From the NCBI RefSeq assembly GCF_040729435.1, contig NZ_CP160398.1, positions 3,720,001-3,784,000 on the forward strand: a DNA stretch of 64,000 nucleotides, given 5' to 3'. Below, piece after piece: positions 27,815-37,056 of this stretch. The notes beneath the pieces are model-generated. The model worked only from the letters and a program-made list of their open reading frames with translations, was not told the origin of the DNA and did no database searches. The position numbers and the translations under genes were made by a program. This DNA is from Pseudomonas sp. HOU2 (GTDB taxonomy: Bacteria > Pseudomonadota > Gammaproteobacteria > Pseudomonadales > Pseudomonadaceae). How positions within the stretch are numbered: the first letter of the stretch is position 1; each line of letters starts with the position of its first letter.

Positions 27815-29338
27815 ATGTCCCAGGCTGAAAAAATCATCATTACCGGCAACCCCCTGCGTTGGCAGGACGTGGTTGCCGTCGCCCGTCACGGCGCAAAACT
27901 TGAGCTGTCGAGCGAGACCTGGGCGCGCATCGAAAACGCTCAGGGCATCGTTCAGCGTATCGTCGAAAGCGGCGAGCGTGCCTATGGCGTCAACACCGGT
28001 CTGGGCGGTTTGTCCAACGTCTCGCTGAAGGACGAGCAACTCAGCCAGCTCTCGCGCAACACTTTGCTCAGCCACGCCTGTGGCGTTGGTCCGGTGCTGC
28101 CCGATGAGCAGACCCGCGCGATCATCTGCGCGGCGATTCACAACTACAGCCACGGCAAATCCGGCATTCATCGCCGCGTGGTCGAAGCGCTGCTGGCGCT
28201 GCTCAATCGTGGCATCACCCCACAGGTTCCATCGCAAGGTTCGGTGGGTTATCTGACGCACATGGCACACATCGGCATCGCGCTGATTGGTGTGGGCAAT
28301 GTCAGCTATCGTGGGCAGATCACCACGGCGCAACAGGCGCTGGCCGAAGAAGGACTGCAACCGGTGCAGCTCGGCGCGAAGGACGGTTTGTGTCTGGTCA
28401 ACGGTACGCCGTGCATGACCGGCCTCAGCTGCCTGGCGGTTGCCGACGCGACACGCCTGGTGCAATGGGCTGACGTGATCGGCGCCATGAGTTTCGAAGC
28501 CCAGCGTGGGCAGATTGCCGCGTTCGACGCCGAGATCATCGCGCTCAAGCCGCACCCGGGCATGCAACAGGTCGGGAGCAATCTGCGCGCCTTGCTCGAT
28601 GGCAGTGAAGTGATCGCGACCAGCAAAGGCATTCGCACTCAGGATGCGTTGAGCATCCGCTCGATTCCGCAGGTGCACGGCGCGGCGCGCGATCAACTGG
28701 ACCATGCGATCAAACAGGTGGAAGCCGAGCTCAACGGCTGCACCGATAACCCGTTGCTGTTGGGCACGCCGGAGAATTTCCGGGTGATGTCGCAAGCCAA
28801 CCCGCACGGCCAGTCGGTGGCGATGGCGGCGGATCTGCTGGCGATTGCCATGGCTGAAATAGGCTCGATTGCCGAGCGCCGCCTCGATCGTCTGGTCAAC
28901 CCGCACGTCAGCGGTCTGCCGGCGTTTCTGGTGGCCAACCCGGGGGTGAACTCCGGGATGATGATCGTGCAATACGTCGCCGCTTCGCTGTGTGCCGAGA
29001 ACCGCCAATTGGCGCAACCGGCAGTGCTCGACAACTACGTCACCTCGGGCCTGCAGGAAGACCATCTGAGCATGGGCACCAGCGCCGCGCTGAAGCTGCA
29101 TCGCGCTCTGGAAAACTGCACGCAGATTCTCGCCATCGAGTACCTGCTGGCGGCACAGGCCTTCGAATTCCTCAAGGAACAAAGCTTTGGCGCGGGCACT
29201 GACCGGGCGTGGCGTCTGCTGCGGGAAACTGTCCCGGCCTACGATCAGGATCGCTGGCTGGCGCCGGATATCGCCGCCGCCGCCAGCGTTCTGAAAGCCC
29301 CGAATTCGCTGCACAACGTATTACCGAATCTGCACTGA
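27815..29338 (+). CDS. hutH1: HAL/PAL-family homologue without MIO triad (HutH1)
   Basis: A 507-residue member of the aromatic amino acid ammonia-lyase family, about the length of histidase. The lyase Ala-Ser-Gly triad cyclises to the MIO electrophile, but this protein reads QGSVG-YLTHMAHIG where the other paralogue has [16 protein letters not shown], so the triad is missing. Conserved active-site residues remain (AYGVNTG Tyr, LSHACGVG His, VNGTPC Asn, QEDHLSMG Glu), but the Tyr of QDPYSLR is Leu here (QDALSIR) and the Phe of GGNFHAEPV is Pro (QANPHGQSV). It therefore probably cannot deaminate histidine by the known mechanism. The frame is intact, so it is not a simple pseudogene. Confidence 0.85.
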   Translation: MSQAEKIIITGNPLRWQDVVAVARHGAKLELSSETWARIENAQGIVQRIVESGERAYGVNTGLGGLSNVSLKDEQLSQLSRNTLLSHACGVGPVLPDEQTRAIICAAIHNYSHGKSGIHRRVVEALLALLNRGITPQVPSQGSVGYLTHMAHIGIALIGVGNVSYRGQITTAQQALAEEGLQPVQLGAKDGLCLVNGTPCMTGLSCLAVADATRLVQWADVIGAMSFEAQRGQIAAFDAEIIALKPHPGMQQVGSNLRALLDGSEVIATSKGIRTQDALSIRSIPQVHGAARDQLDHAIKQVEAELNGCTDNPLLLGTPENFRVMSQANPHGQSVAMAADLLAIAMAEIGSIAERRLDRLVNPHVSGLPAFLVANPGVNSGMMIVQYVAASLCAENRQLAQPAVLDNYVTSGLQEDHLSMGTSAALKLHRALENCTQILAIEYLLAAQAFEFLKEQSFGAGTDRAWRLLRETVPAYDQDRWLAPDIAAAASVLKAPNSLHNVLPNLH

Positions 29339-29426
29339 CAATTACCTATACCAGCGTGCCAAGGCGCGGATCGTCCACAAGACGAGAAACGACGGATAAC
29401 GGAATGCTCCGGAGCGACTGGTAGTT

Positions 29427-29434
29427 AATAACAA
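29427..29434 (+). promoter_or_regulatory. Candidate Hfq/Crc binding motif before hutH2
   Basis: AATAACAA fits the AANAANAA catabolite-activity motif bound by Hfq with Crc in Pseudomonas. It lies 20 nt before the hutH2 start codon and just ahead of the ribosome site AAAGGAG. Histidine use is known to be under Crc control in fluorescent pseudomonads. A motif this short can occur by chance. Confidence 0.4.
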
Positions 29435-29454
29435 TGTTCAAAAGGAGCATTTTA

Positions 29455-30987
29455 ATGACTGCGCTGAACCTGATTCCCGGCCAACTGAGCCTGGCCCAAC
29501 TGCGTGACGTTTATCAGCAACCGGTCAAGCTGACCCTCGACCACAGCGCTGCGGCGCAGATCGAAGCCAGTGTCGCCTGCGTCGAGCAGATCCTCGCCGA
29601 GAATCGCACCGCCTACGGCATCAACACCGGTTTCGGCCTGCTGGCCTCGACCCGGATCGCCAGCGAAGACCTGGAAAATCTCCAGCGTTCACTGGTGCTG
29701 TCGCACGCCGCCGGCGTCGGCCAGCCGATCAGCGACGAGCTGGTGCGCCTGATCATGGTGCTCAAGGTCAACAGCCTCAGCCGTGGTTTTTCCGGGATCC
29801 GCCGCGTGGTGATCGATGCGCTGATCGCGCTGATCAACGCCGAGGTGTATCCGCACATTCCGCTCAAAGGTTCGGTGGGCGCTTCTGGCGATCTGGCACC
29901 GCTGGCGCACATGTCGCTGGTGCTGCTGGGTGAAGGCAAGGCGCGCTACAAGGGTGAATGGATGGAGGCGACCGAAGCGCTGAAAGTCGCCGGTCTGACC
30001 CCGCTGACCCTGGCGGCGAAAGAAGGTCTGGCGCTGCTCAACGGCACTCAGGTGTCCACTGCATTCGCCCTGCGCGGTCTGTTTGAAGGTGAAGACCTGT
30101 TTGCCGGTGCACTGACCGTTGGCGGGCTGACGGTGGAAGCGGTACTCGGTTCGCGCTCGCCGTTTGACGCGCGCATTCACGCCGCCCGTGGTCAGAAAGG
30201 CCAGATCGATGCAGCCATGGCTTACCGCGATCTGCTCGGCGAGCGCAGCGAAGTGTCCGATTCGCACCAGAACTGCGAAAAGGTTCAGGACCCGTACTCC
30301 TTGCGTTGCCAGCCGCAAGTCATGGGCGCCTGCCTGACCCAGTTCCGTCAGGCCGCTGAAGTGCTGGTGGTCGAAGCCAACGCCGTCTCCGACAACCCGT
30401 TGGTGTTCGCCGCTGAAGGCGATGTGATTTCCGGCGGTAACTTCCACGCCGAACCGGTGGCCATGGCCGCCGACAACATGGCCCTGGCCATCGCTGAAAT
30501 CGGCTCGCTGAGCGAACGCCGTATCTCGCTGATGATGGACAAGCACATGTCGCAACTGCCGCCATTCCTGGTGGCCAATGGCGGTGTGAACTCCGGCTTC
30601 ATGATCGCTCAGGTGACCGCCGCAGCATTGGCCAGCGAGAACAAAGCGCTGTCCCATCCGCATTCGGTCGACAGCCTGCCGACCTCGGCCAACCAGGAAG
30701 ACCACGTGTCGATGGCCCCGGCCGCTGGCAAGCGCCTGTGGGAAATGGCCGAGAACACCCGCGGCATTCTCGCGGTGGAATGGCTGGCGGCGGTGCAGGG
30801 GCTGGATCTGCGCAACGGTCTGAAGACCTCGGCCAAGCTGGAACAGGCGCGGGCGATTCTGCGCCGCGAAGTGCCGTTCTATGAGAAGGACCGCTTCTTT
30901 GCGCCGGACATCAATGCGGCGACCGAGTTGTTGGCTTCGCGGTGTTTGACTGAGCTGGTTCCGGCGAAATTGCTGCCTAGTTTGTAA
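29455..30987 (+). CDS. hutH2: Histidine ammonia-lyase (histidase)
   Basis: Eliminates ammonia from L-histidine to give urocanate, the entry step of the pathway. The protein is 510 residues, the same length as P. putida HutH. Ala143-Ser144-Gly145 in [14 protein letters not shown] form the MIO group. Other active-site residues are Tyr54 ([10 protein letters not shown]), His84 (LSHAAGVG), Asn in LLNGTQVS, Gln/Tyr/Arg in [11 protein letters not shown], Phe in GGNFHAEPV and Glu in NQEDHVSM. I start at the ATG at 29455 behind AAAGGAG, not the in-frame codon at 29434. As the paralogue upstream lacks the MIO triad, this should be the working histidase. Confidence 0.97.
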   Translation: MTALNLIPGQLSLAQLRDVYQQPVKLTLDHSAAAQIEASVACVEQILAENRTAYGINTGFGLLASTRIASEDLENLQRSLVLSHAAGVGQPISDELVRLIMVLKVNSLSRGFSGIRRVVIDALIALINAEVYPHIPLKGSVGASGDLAPLAHMSLVLLGEGKARYKGEWMEATEALKVAGLTPLTLAAKEGLALLNGTQVSTAFALRGLFEGEDLFAGALTVGGLTVEAVLGSRSPFDARIHAARGQKGQIDAAMAYRDLLGERSEVSDSHQNCEKVQDPYSLRCQPQVMGACLTQFRQAAEVLVVEANAVSDNPLVFAAEGDVISGGNFHAEPVAMAADNMALAIAEIGSLSERRISLMMDKHMSQLPPFLVANGGVNSGFMIAQVTAAALASENKALSHPHSVDSLPTSANQEDHVSMAPAAGKRLWEMAENTRGILAVEWLAAVQGLDLRNGLKTSAKLEQARAILRREVPFYEKDRFFAPDINAATELLASRCLTELVPAKLLPSL

Positions 30988-31028
30988 GTGTTTTTCAGGG
31001 GGAGTTTTGTTGTTGCTGAAATCGATCC

Positions 31029-31188
31029 CCCTCACCCCAGCCCTCTCCCCCAAGGGGGAGAAGGGGAAGGGAGCCGATCTTCATTGTTTTCAGAGCCGGA
31101 GTTCGGCTCAAGATTCTCAGGTCGATGTATCTCGACAGAACAACCCGGTCAGTCCCCTCTCCCTCCGGGAGAGGGCTAGGGTGAGGGG
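31029..31188. repeat. Family D intergenic repeat, copy 2 (reverse orientation), inside the hut operon
   Basis: Ends CCCTCACCCCAGCCCTCTCC and GGAGAGGGCTAGGGTGAGGG are inverted. The core reads CAGGTCGATG and GGTCAGTCC, which is the reverse complement of copies 1 and 3. Lies between hutH2 and hutI. Confidence 0.88.
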
Positions 31189-31232
31189 CTTTTGAAGGCT
31201 CCCCACCAAACCAATTCCAACGGAGGCCAACA

Positions 31233-32438
31233 GTGAAAACCCTCTGGCAACACTGCCACGTCGCAACCATGGCGCAGGGCGTGTACTCGATCATCGAGGA
31301 TGCGGCCATCGTGACGTCCGGTGCGCACATCGAGTGGATCGGTCCGCGCAATCTGCTGCCGTCCGGTGAATACCCGGCGGTCAACGATCTGCAAGGCGCG
31401 TGGGTGACCCCGGGCCTGATCGACTGCCACACCCACACGGTGTTCGGCGGCAACCGCAGCGGCGAATTCGAAAAGCGTCTGCAAGGCGTCAGCTATGCTG
31501 AGATCGCGGCGCAGGGCGGCGGCATCGCCAGCACCGTGCGCGCCACCCGTGAAGCGACTGAAGACGAGCTGTTCGCCAGCGCCGCCAAGCGCCTGAAAAG
31601 CCTGATGCGCGACGGCGTGACCACGGTCGAGATGAAGTCTGGCTACGGTCTCGATCTGGCCAGCGAACGCAAGATCCTGCGGGTCATTCGTCGCCTGGAA
31701 AAAGAGCTGCCGATCAGCGTGCGCAGCACCTGTCTGGCCGCCCACGCGCTGCCGCCGGAGTACAAGGATCGCGCTGACGACTACATCGAGCACATCTGCG
31801 CTGAGATGCTTCCGTCGCTTGCCGCCGAAGGGCTGGTCGACGCGGTGGATGCGTTCTGCGAGTACCTGGCGTTCTCGCCGGAGCAAGTCGAGCGGGTGTT
31901 CATCACCGCACAAAAACTTGGTCTGCCGGTAAAGCTGCACGCCGAGCAATTGTCATCGCTGCACGGCTCCAGTCTGGCCGCGCGGTATCACGCGTTGTCC
32001 GCCGATCACCTGGAGTTCATGGATGAAGACGACGCCATCGCCATGGCCAAGTCCGACACCGTCGCCGTGCTGCTGCCGGGGGCGTTCTACTTTCTGCGCG
32101 AAACCCAGTTACCGCCGATGGACGCCTTGCGCAAGCACAAGGTCAAGATCGCCATCGCCAGTGACCTCAACCCCGGCACCTCACCGGCGCTGTCGTTGCG
32201 CCTGATGCTGAACATGGCCTGCACCTGCTTCCGCATGACCCCGGAAGAAGCCCTGGCCGGTGCGACCATCCACGCTGCGCAAGCGCTGGGCATGGCCGAC
32301 ACCCATGGCTCGCTGGAAGTCGGCAAGGTCGCGGATTTCGTCGCCTGGCACATCGATCGTCCGGCGGACCTGGCCTATTGGCTCGGGGGTGATCTGGACA
32401 AACGCGTCGTGCGTCACGGCGTCGAATCAAGTCTGTAG
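31233..32438 (+). CDS. hutI: Imidazolonepropionase
   Basis: Hydrolyses 4-imidazolone-5-propanoate to formiminoglutamate, third step of histidine degradation. The 401-residue amidohydrolase binds its metal with [10 protein letters not shown] (His-x-His) near residue 68. Later conserved segments are [35 protein letters not shown] and [15 protein letters not shown], supplying the remaining His and Asp ligands. The start is a GTG at 31233 with GGAGG 6 nt upstream. hutG follows after 10 bases. Confidence 0.97.
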   Translation: MKTLWQHCHVATMAQGVYSIIEDAAIVTSGAHIEWIGPRNLLPSGEYPAVNDLQGAWVTPGLIDCHTHTVFGGNRSGEFEKRLQGVSYAEIAAQGGGIASTVRATREATEDELFASAAKRLKSLMRDGVTTVEMKSGYGLDLASERKILRVIRRLEKELPISVRSTCLAAHALPPEYKDRADDYIEHICAEMLPSLAAEGLVDAVDAFCEYLAFSPEQVERVFITAQKLGLPVKLHAEQLSSLHGSSLAARYHALSADHLEFMDEDDAIAMAKSDTVAVLLPGAFYFLRETQLPPMDALRKHKVKIAIASDLNPGTSPALSLRLMLNMACTCFRMTPEEALAGATIHAAQALGMADTHGSLEVGKVADFVAWHIDRPADLAYWLGGDLDKRVVRHGVESSL

Positions 32439-32448
32439 GAGAGCGGTT

Positions 32449-33252
32449 GTGGATAAGGTTCTGAGTTTCAAACAAGGTCGCGTGCCTCTACTGATCAGCA
32501 TGCCGCATGCCGGTGTGCGCCTGACGCCTGTGGTCGAGGCCGGGCTGATACCGGACGCGAAAAGCCTGCCGGACACCGACTGGCACATTCCGCAGCTCTA
32601 TGATTTTGCCGAAGAGCTGGGCGCCAGCACCCTGGCGGCCGAGTACTCGCGGTTTGTCATCGACCTCAACCGTCCGTCCGATGACAAGCCGTTGTATGCC
32701 GGCGCCACCACCGGGCTGTACCCGGCGACGCTGTTCGATGGCATTCCGCTGTTCCGCGAAGGGCTGGAGCCCACCAAAGCAGAGCGCGCTACTTATCTGG
32801 AACAGATCTGGACGCCGTACCACCGCACCCTGCAGCAAGAGCTGGCACGGCTGAAGGCTGAATTCGGTTATGCGCTGCTGTTCGATGCGCATTCGATCCG
32901 TTCGATCATCCCGCACCTGTTCGACGGCAAACTGCCGGACTTCAACCTCGGCACCTTCAACGGCGCCAGTTGCGATCCACAGCTGGCGACGCAGCTCGAA
33001 GCGATCTGCGCGCGGCATGGCAATTACAGTCACGTGCTCAACGGACGCTTCAAGGGCGGCCACATTACCCGCCACTACGGCAACCCGGCCGAGAAGATCC
33101 ACGCCGTGCAACTGGAACTGGGCCAGTGCACCTACATGGAAGAATTCGAACCGTTCCGCTACCGCGCCGATCTGGCCGAGCCGACGCGGGTGGTGCTCAA
33201 GGAGTTGCTGCAGGGCTTCTTGAACTGGGGCAAATCCCGCCATACCACCTGA
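32449..33252 (+). CDS. hutG: N-formylglutamate deformylase (amidohydrolase)
   Basis: Hydrolyses N-formyl-L-glutamate to glutamate and formate, the last step after HutF. The 267-residue protein of the N-formylglutamate amidohydrolase family has ISMPHAGVRLTP at its N-terminus, RFVIDLNRPSDDKPLYAG, then LLFDAHSIRSIIPHLFDGKL and FKGGHITRHYGNP with probable metal-binding residues. Start chosen at a GTG (32449) preceded by AGGAGAG; an in-frame ATG far upstream (32260) lies within hutI and is rejected. Last gene of the hut unit; a family C REP follows. Confidence 0.96.
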   Translation: MDKVLSFKQGRVPLLISMPHAGVRLTPVVEAGLIPDAKSLPDTDWHIPQLYDFAEELGASTLAAEYSRFVIDLNRPSDDKPLYAGATTGLYPATLFDGIPLFREGLEPTKAERATYLEQIWTPYHRTLQQELARLKAEFGYALLFDAHSIRSIIPHLFDGKLPDFNLGTFNGASCDPQLATQLEAICARHGNYSHVLNGRFKGGHITRHYGNPAEKIHAVQLELGQCTYMEEFEPFRYRADLAEPTRVVLKELLQGFLNWGKSRHTT

Positions 33253-33266
33253 CTCGCAGAGAAAAT

Positions 33267-33399
33267 TGTGGCGAGGGAGCTTGCTCCCGTTCGGCGGCGC
33301 AGCCGTCGCAAACCGGCAATCCGGATTCAACCGGGAACACTCGGTTGACTGTTTTGGGGCTGCTCCGCAGCCCAGCGGGAGCAAGCTCCCTCGCCACAG
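33267..33399. repeat. REP doublet, family C
   Basis: Outer arms TGTGGCGAGGGAGCTTGCTC and inverse, inner CGGCGGCGCAGCCGTCGC and GGGCTGCTCCGCAGCCC palindromes. Lies between hutG and pip; the remaining bases to 33513 hold no gene. Confidence 0.9.
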
Positions 33400-33513
33400 A
33401 TTTTGATTCATGGCCTCAGGCATGCTCATTGACGTAAATCGGGTTTATGATGCCGAACGGCAGAATAATAGAAGTCCCCCCAGGGATGACCTCGACCCCT
33501 TACGGAGCGCGCA

Positions 33514-34485
33514 ATGCAGACATTGTTTCCGCAGATCAAACCCCACGCCCGGCACGATCTGGCTGTCGATGACAGCCACACGCTGTACGTCGACGAAAGT
33601 GGTTCGCCGGAAGGCTTGCCAGTGGTGTTCATCCACGGCGGCCCGGGTGCCGGTTGCGACGCGCAGAGCCGTCGCTATTTCGATCCGAACCTGTATCGCA
33701 TTGTCACCTTCGACCAGCGCGGCTGCGGACGCTCCACCCCGCACGCCAGCCTGGAAAACAACACCACCTGGGATCTGGTCGCCGACCTCGAGCGTATCCG
33801 CAAGCACCTGGGCATCGACAAATGGGTGCTGTTCGGCGGTTCCTGGGGTTCGACCCTGGCGCTGGCCTACGCGCAAACCCACCCGGAGCGCGTACACGGT
33901 CTGATCCTGCGCGGCATCTTTCTCTGCCGCCCGCAGGAAATCGAGTGGTTCTATCAGGCCGGTGCCAGCCGTCTGTTCCCCGATTACTGGCAGGATTACA
34001 TCGCGCCGATCCCGCTGGACGAGCGCGACGATCTGCTCAGCGCTTTCCACAAGCGCCTCGTCGGCAACGACCAGATCGCGCAGATGCATGCGGCCAAGGC
34101 CTGGTCGACCTGGGAGGGGCGCACTGCGACCCTGCGCCCGAACCCGCTGGTGGTCGACCGTTTCTCCGAGCCGCAGCGCGCCTTGTCGATTGCGCGGATC
34201 GAGTGCCACTACTTCACCAACAACGCGTTCCTTGAGCCGAATCAGCTGATTCGCGACATGGGCAAGATCGCCCACCTGCCGGGGGTGATCATTCACGGTC
34301 GCTACGACGTGATCTGCCCGCTGGACAACGCCTGGGAACTGCATCAGGCCTGGCCGAACAGCGAGCTGCAGGTGATTCGCGACGCCGGTCACGCCGCGTC
34401 CGAGCCGGGCATCACCGACGCGCTGGTACGCGCCGCGAGCAAAATGGCTCGCCGCCTGCTTGACCTGCCGCCCGAAGAAGCATGA
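33514..34485 (+). CDS. pip: Proline iminopeptidase
   Basis: Cytoplasmic alpha/beta-hydrolase that removes N-terminal proline from peptides. The 323 residues carry the oxyanion segment HGGPGAG (from residue 41), FDQRGCGRS, the nucleophile Ser110 in [14 protein letters not shown], and a C-terminal His in [10 protein letters not shown]. Its stop overlaps the dtd start by four bases (ATGA), so pip-dtd form a coupled pair, an arrangement usual in Pseudomonas. Confidence 0.95.
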   Translation: MQTLFPQIKPHARHDLAVDDSHTLYVDESGSPEGLPVVFIHGGPGAGCDAQSRRYFDPNLYRIVTFDQRGCGRSTPHASLENNTTWDLVADLERIRKHLGIDKWVLFGGSWGSTLALAYAQTHPERVHGLILRGIFLCRPQEIEWFYQAGASRLFPDYWQDYIAPIPLDERDDLLSAFHKRLVGNDQIAQMHAAKAWSTWEGRTATLRPNPLVVDRFSEPQRALSIARIECHYFTNNAFLEPNQLIRDMGKIAHLPGVIIHGRYDVICPLDNAWELHQAWPNSELQVIRDAGHAASEPGITDALVRAASKMARRLLDLPPEEA

Positions 34486-34919
34486 AGGGCCTGTTACAGC
34501 GCGTGCGCGGTGCACGGGTCGAAGTGGCGGGCGAGATCGTCGGCGCGGTGGATCAAGGATTGCTGGTACTGGTGGCGGTCGAACCCGACGATACCCGTAC
34601 CAGCGCCGACAAACTTCTGCATAAGCTGCTTAACTATCGGGTATTCAGTGACGCCGAGGGCAAGATGAATCTGTCCTTGGCGGATGTAGGTGGCGGGTTG
34701 CTGCTGGTCTCTCAGTTCACCCTGGCTGCTGACACCAAGAGCGGGTTGCGCCCGAGTTTCTCGACCGCAGCCCCTCCTGCATTGGGCGAGGAATTGTTCG
34801 ACTATCTATTGGGCAAAGCGAAACAGATGCATGGCACTGTGGCATCAGGTAGATTCGGCGCGGATATGCAGGTGCACCTGGTCAACGATGGCCCGGTCAC
34901 CTTCCTGTTACAGACATGA
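34482..34919 (+). CDS. dtd: D-aminoacyl-tRNA deacylase
   Basis: Releases D-amino acids (and glycine) mischarged on tRNA, keeping translation stereospecific. The 145-residue protein matches the DTD family: [15 protein letters not shown] at the N-terminus, [17 protein letters not shown] with the catalytic SQFT segment, and [11 protein letters not shown] at the C-terminus (the usual cis-Pro G-P motif). It overlaps pip by four bases and is followed by a hairpin terminator. Confidence 0.95.
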   Translation: MKGLLQRVRGARVEVAGEIVGAVDQGLLVLVAVEPDDTRTSADKLLHKLLNYRVFSDAEGKMNLSLADVGGGLLLVSQFTLAADTKSGLRPSFSTAAPPALGEELFDYLLGKAKQMHGTVASGRFGADMQVHLVNDGPVTFLLQT

Positions 34920-34950
34920 AAGCGCTTGAAACATCTTTTCAAGGGCTTTT
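34919..34950 (+). terminator. Probable terminator after dtd
   Basis: AAAGC-G-CTTGAAA pairs with TTTCAAG-G-GCTTT (12 pairs, one G.G mismatch, 5-nt loop). The T-run is short, so strength is uncertain. It begins within the dtd stop codon. Confidence 0.6.
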
Positions 34951-35241
34951 CGACTGAAAACAGGCGTTTTTCGCGATAAATACTTTGTTACCCCTGATGC
35001 GTTGTCACGCGGGCTACTAGATAATCGCGCGCTATGGGGATCAGCGTTCGCTGTTCCATTTTTGACTTAGGTAGAGACTTGTCCGGATCCGATTGGGGAA
35101 TCATTTTGCCCCAGCGGAGTCGGAACAATGCTCGCCAACTTGGCAAGGGTGCGCTGGGAGGTCGGCTTTTCAAAGTCGAAAACCCCACAGGCACTTAATC
35201 TGGCCGTTGGTTTTTTGATCTGTTTTCGGCGAGGGTTGCTC
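34951..35241 (+). other. Gene-free leader region before opgG
   Basis: No gene seen. It should hold the opgG promoter. TTGTCA...GATAAT near 35004-35030 and TTGACT near 35064 are promoter-like, but neither has proper spacing. An open frame (from 35128) continues into opgG but lacks a ribosome site and the protein start expected for the family. Confidence 0.4.
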
Positions 35242-37056
35242 GTGATTGTTAGTCCCTGTAATGCAGCAAAAATGTCTGCCAAACGCATGCGAAGTGCCCT
35301 GGTAGCCGGCTCGGCGCTCCTGTGCCTGCTCAGCGCCGGCCAGCTTTGGGCGTTCAATCTTGACGATGTATCAGCCAAGGCTAAAGAGCTGGCCGGGCAG
35401 AAGTTCGAAGCCCCGCGCAGCAACCTGCCGAACGAATTCCGTGACATGAAGTTCGCGGATTATCAGAAAATCCGCTTCCTCACCGAAAAGGCTGAGTGGG
35501 CCGATCAGAAAACACCGTTCAAGCTGTCCTTCTATCACCAGGGCATGCACTTCGATACGCCGGTGAAAATCAACGAAATCACGGCGAACACCGTCGAAGA
35601 GATCAAATACGATCCGACCCGCTTCGATTTCGGCGACCTCAAGTTCGATCCGAAAGCCACTGAGCAACTGGGCTACGCCGGTTTCCGTGTGCTGTACCCG
35701 ATCAACAAGGCCGACAAACAAGACGAAATCATGACCATGCTCGGCGCGAGCTACTTCCGCGTCGTCGGCAAGGGTCACACTTACGGTCTGTCGGCCCGTG
35801 GTCTGGCGATCGACACCGCACTGCCGTCGGGCGAAGAATTCCCGCGTTTCCGCGAGTTCTGGATTCAGCAGCCGAAGCCGGGCGACAAGCATCTGGTGAT
35901 CTTCGCCCTGCTTGATTCGCCGCGCGCCACCGGTGCCTATCGCCTGATCCTGCGTCCGGGCAGCGACACCATTGTCGACGTCAAGGCGCAGATGTTCCTG
36001 CGTGACAAGGTCGGCAAACTGGGCATCGCACCGTTGACCAGCATGTTCCTGTTCGGCGCCAACCAGCCGTCGAAAGTCCTCAACTACCGTCGTGAACTGC
36101 ACGACTCCAGCGGTCTGTCGATCCATGCCGGCAACGGCGAGTGGATCTGGCGTCCGCTGAACAACCCGAAACACCTGGCCGTGAGCAACTTCAGCGTCGA
36201 GAACCCGCGTGGTTTCGGTCTGCTGCAGCGTGGCCGCGACTTCAGCCACTACGAAGACCTCGACGACCGCTACGACAAGCGCCCAAGCGCCTGGATCGAG
36301 CCGAAGGGCGAGTGGGGCAAGGGCACCGTTGATCTGGTAGAGATTCCGACTGCCGACGAAACCAACGACAACATCGTTGCGTTCTGGAGCCCGGAAACCA
36401 TGCCGGAGCCAGGCAAGCCGCTGGACTTCGCCTACCGCCTGCACTGGACCATGGACGAAGCGGCGATTCACGCCCCCGACAGCGCCTGGGTCAAGCAGAC
36501 CCTGCGTTCGACCGGTGACGTCAAGCAGTCGAACCTGATCCGTCAACCGGATGGCAGCGTTGCCTACCTGGTCGACTTCGAAGGTCCATCGCTGGCGGCT
36601 CTGGCCCCGGATGCCGATGTGCGCAGTCAGGTCAGCGTTGGCGATAACGCCGAACTGGTCGAGAACAGCGTGCGTTACAACCCGGAAACCAAGGGCTGGC
36701 GCCTGACCCTGCGCATGAAGATCAAGGACGCGAGCAAGTCCACCGAGATGCGGGCCGCCCTGGTACAGCCAGTGGTCACCGCTGATCTGGCCAAGTCTTC
36801 GGTGCCGGCGTCGAATTCGTCGGTGGCCAAGGCGGACAAGGTCGCGGCCAAGCAACAAGAGAAAGACGAGAAGGAAGCCAAGGCAGCCGAGGCCAAACAG
36901 GCCGACGCCAAGCCAGCCGCAGATGCCAAGGACAAGGCCAACAAAGACGCCAAGCAGCCAGCGGCTGCGAACGCGGCCCCAGCCACACCGGAATCGGCAC
37001 CGACTGAAGAAGTCCTGACCGAGACCTGGAGCTATCAGTTGCCTGCCGATGAGTAA
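35242..37056 (+). CDS. opgG: Glucan biosynthesis protein G
   Basis: Periplasmic protein needed to build and branch osmoregulated periplasmic glucans from the beta-1,2 backbone made by OpgH. The 604 residues include an N-terminal signal ([18 protein letters not shown], ending before FNLDDV), the MdoG domain to about residue 510, then a Lys/Ala-rich tail that is probably flexible. I use the GTG at 35242 ([18 protein letters not shown]), the usual Pseudomonas start; ATG at 35272 is the alternative. Its last eight bases overlap opgH. Confidence 0.92.
   Translation: MIVSPCNAAKMSAKRMRSALVAGSALLCLLSAGQLWAFNLDDVSAKAKELAGQKFEAPRSNLPNEFRDMKFADYQKIRFLTEKAEWADQKTPFKLSFYHQGMHFDTPVKINEITANTVEEIKYDPTRFDFGDLKFDPKATEQLGYAGFRVLYPINKADKQDEIMTMLGASYFRVVGKGHTYGLSARGLAIDTALPSGEEFPRFREFWIQQPKPGDKHLVIFALLDSPRATGAYRLILRPGSDTIVDVKAQMFLRDKVGKLGIAPLTSMFLFGANQPSKVLNYRRELHDSSGLSIHAGNGEWIWRPLNNPKHLAVSNFSVENPRGFGLLQRGRDFSHYEDLDDRYDKRPSAWIEPKGEWGKGTVDLVEIPTADETNDNIVAFWSPETMPEPGKPLDFAYRLHWTMDEAAIHAPDSAWVKQTLRSTGDVKQSNLIRQPDGSVAYLVDFEGPSLAALAPDADVRSQVSVGDNAELVENSVRYNPETKGWRLTLRMKIKDASKSTEMRAALVQPVVTADLAKSSVPASNSSVAKADKVAAKQQEKDEKEAKAAEAKQADAKPAADAKDKANKDAKQPAAANAAPATPESAPTEEVLTETWSYQLPADE

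Noticed and set aside
35128..35241. Upstream extension of opgG (start at 35128)
   Set aside because: Adds 38 residues with no homology ahead of a good signal peptide; the GTG at 35242 fits the family.
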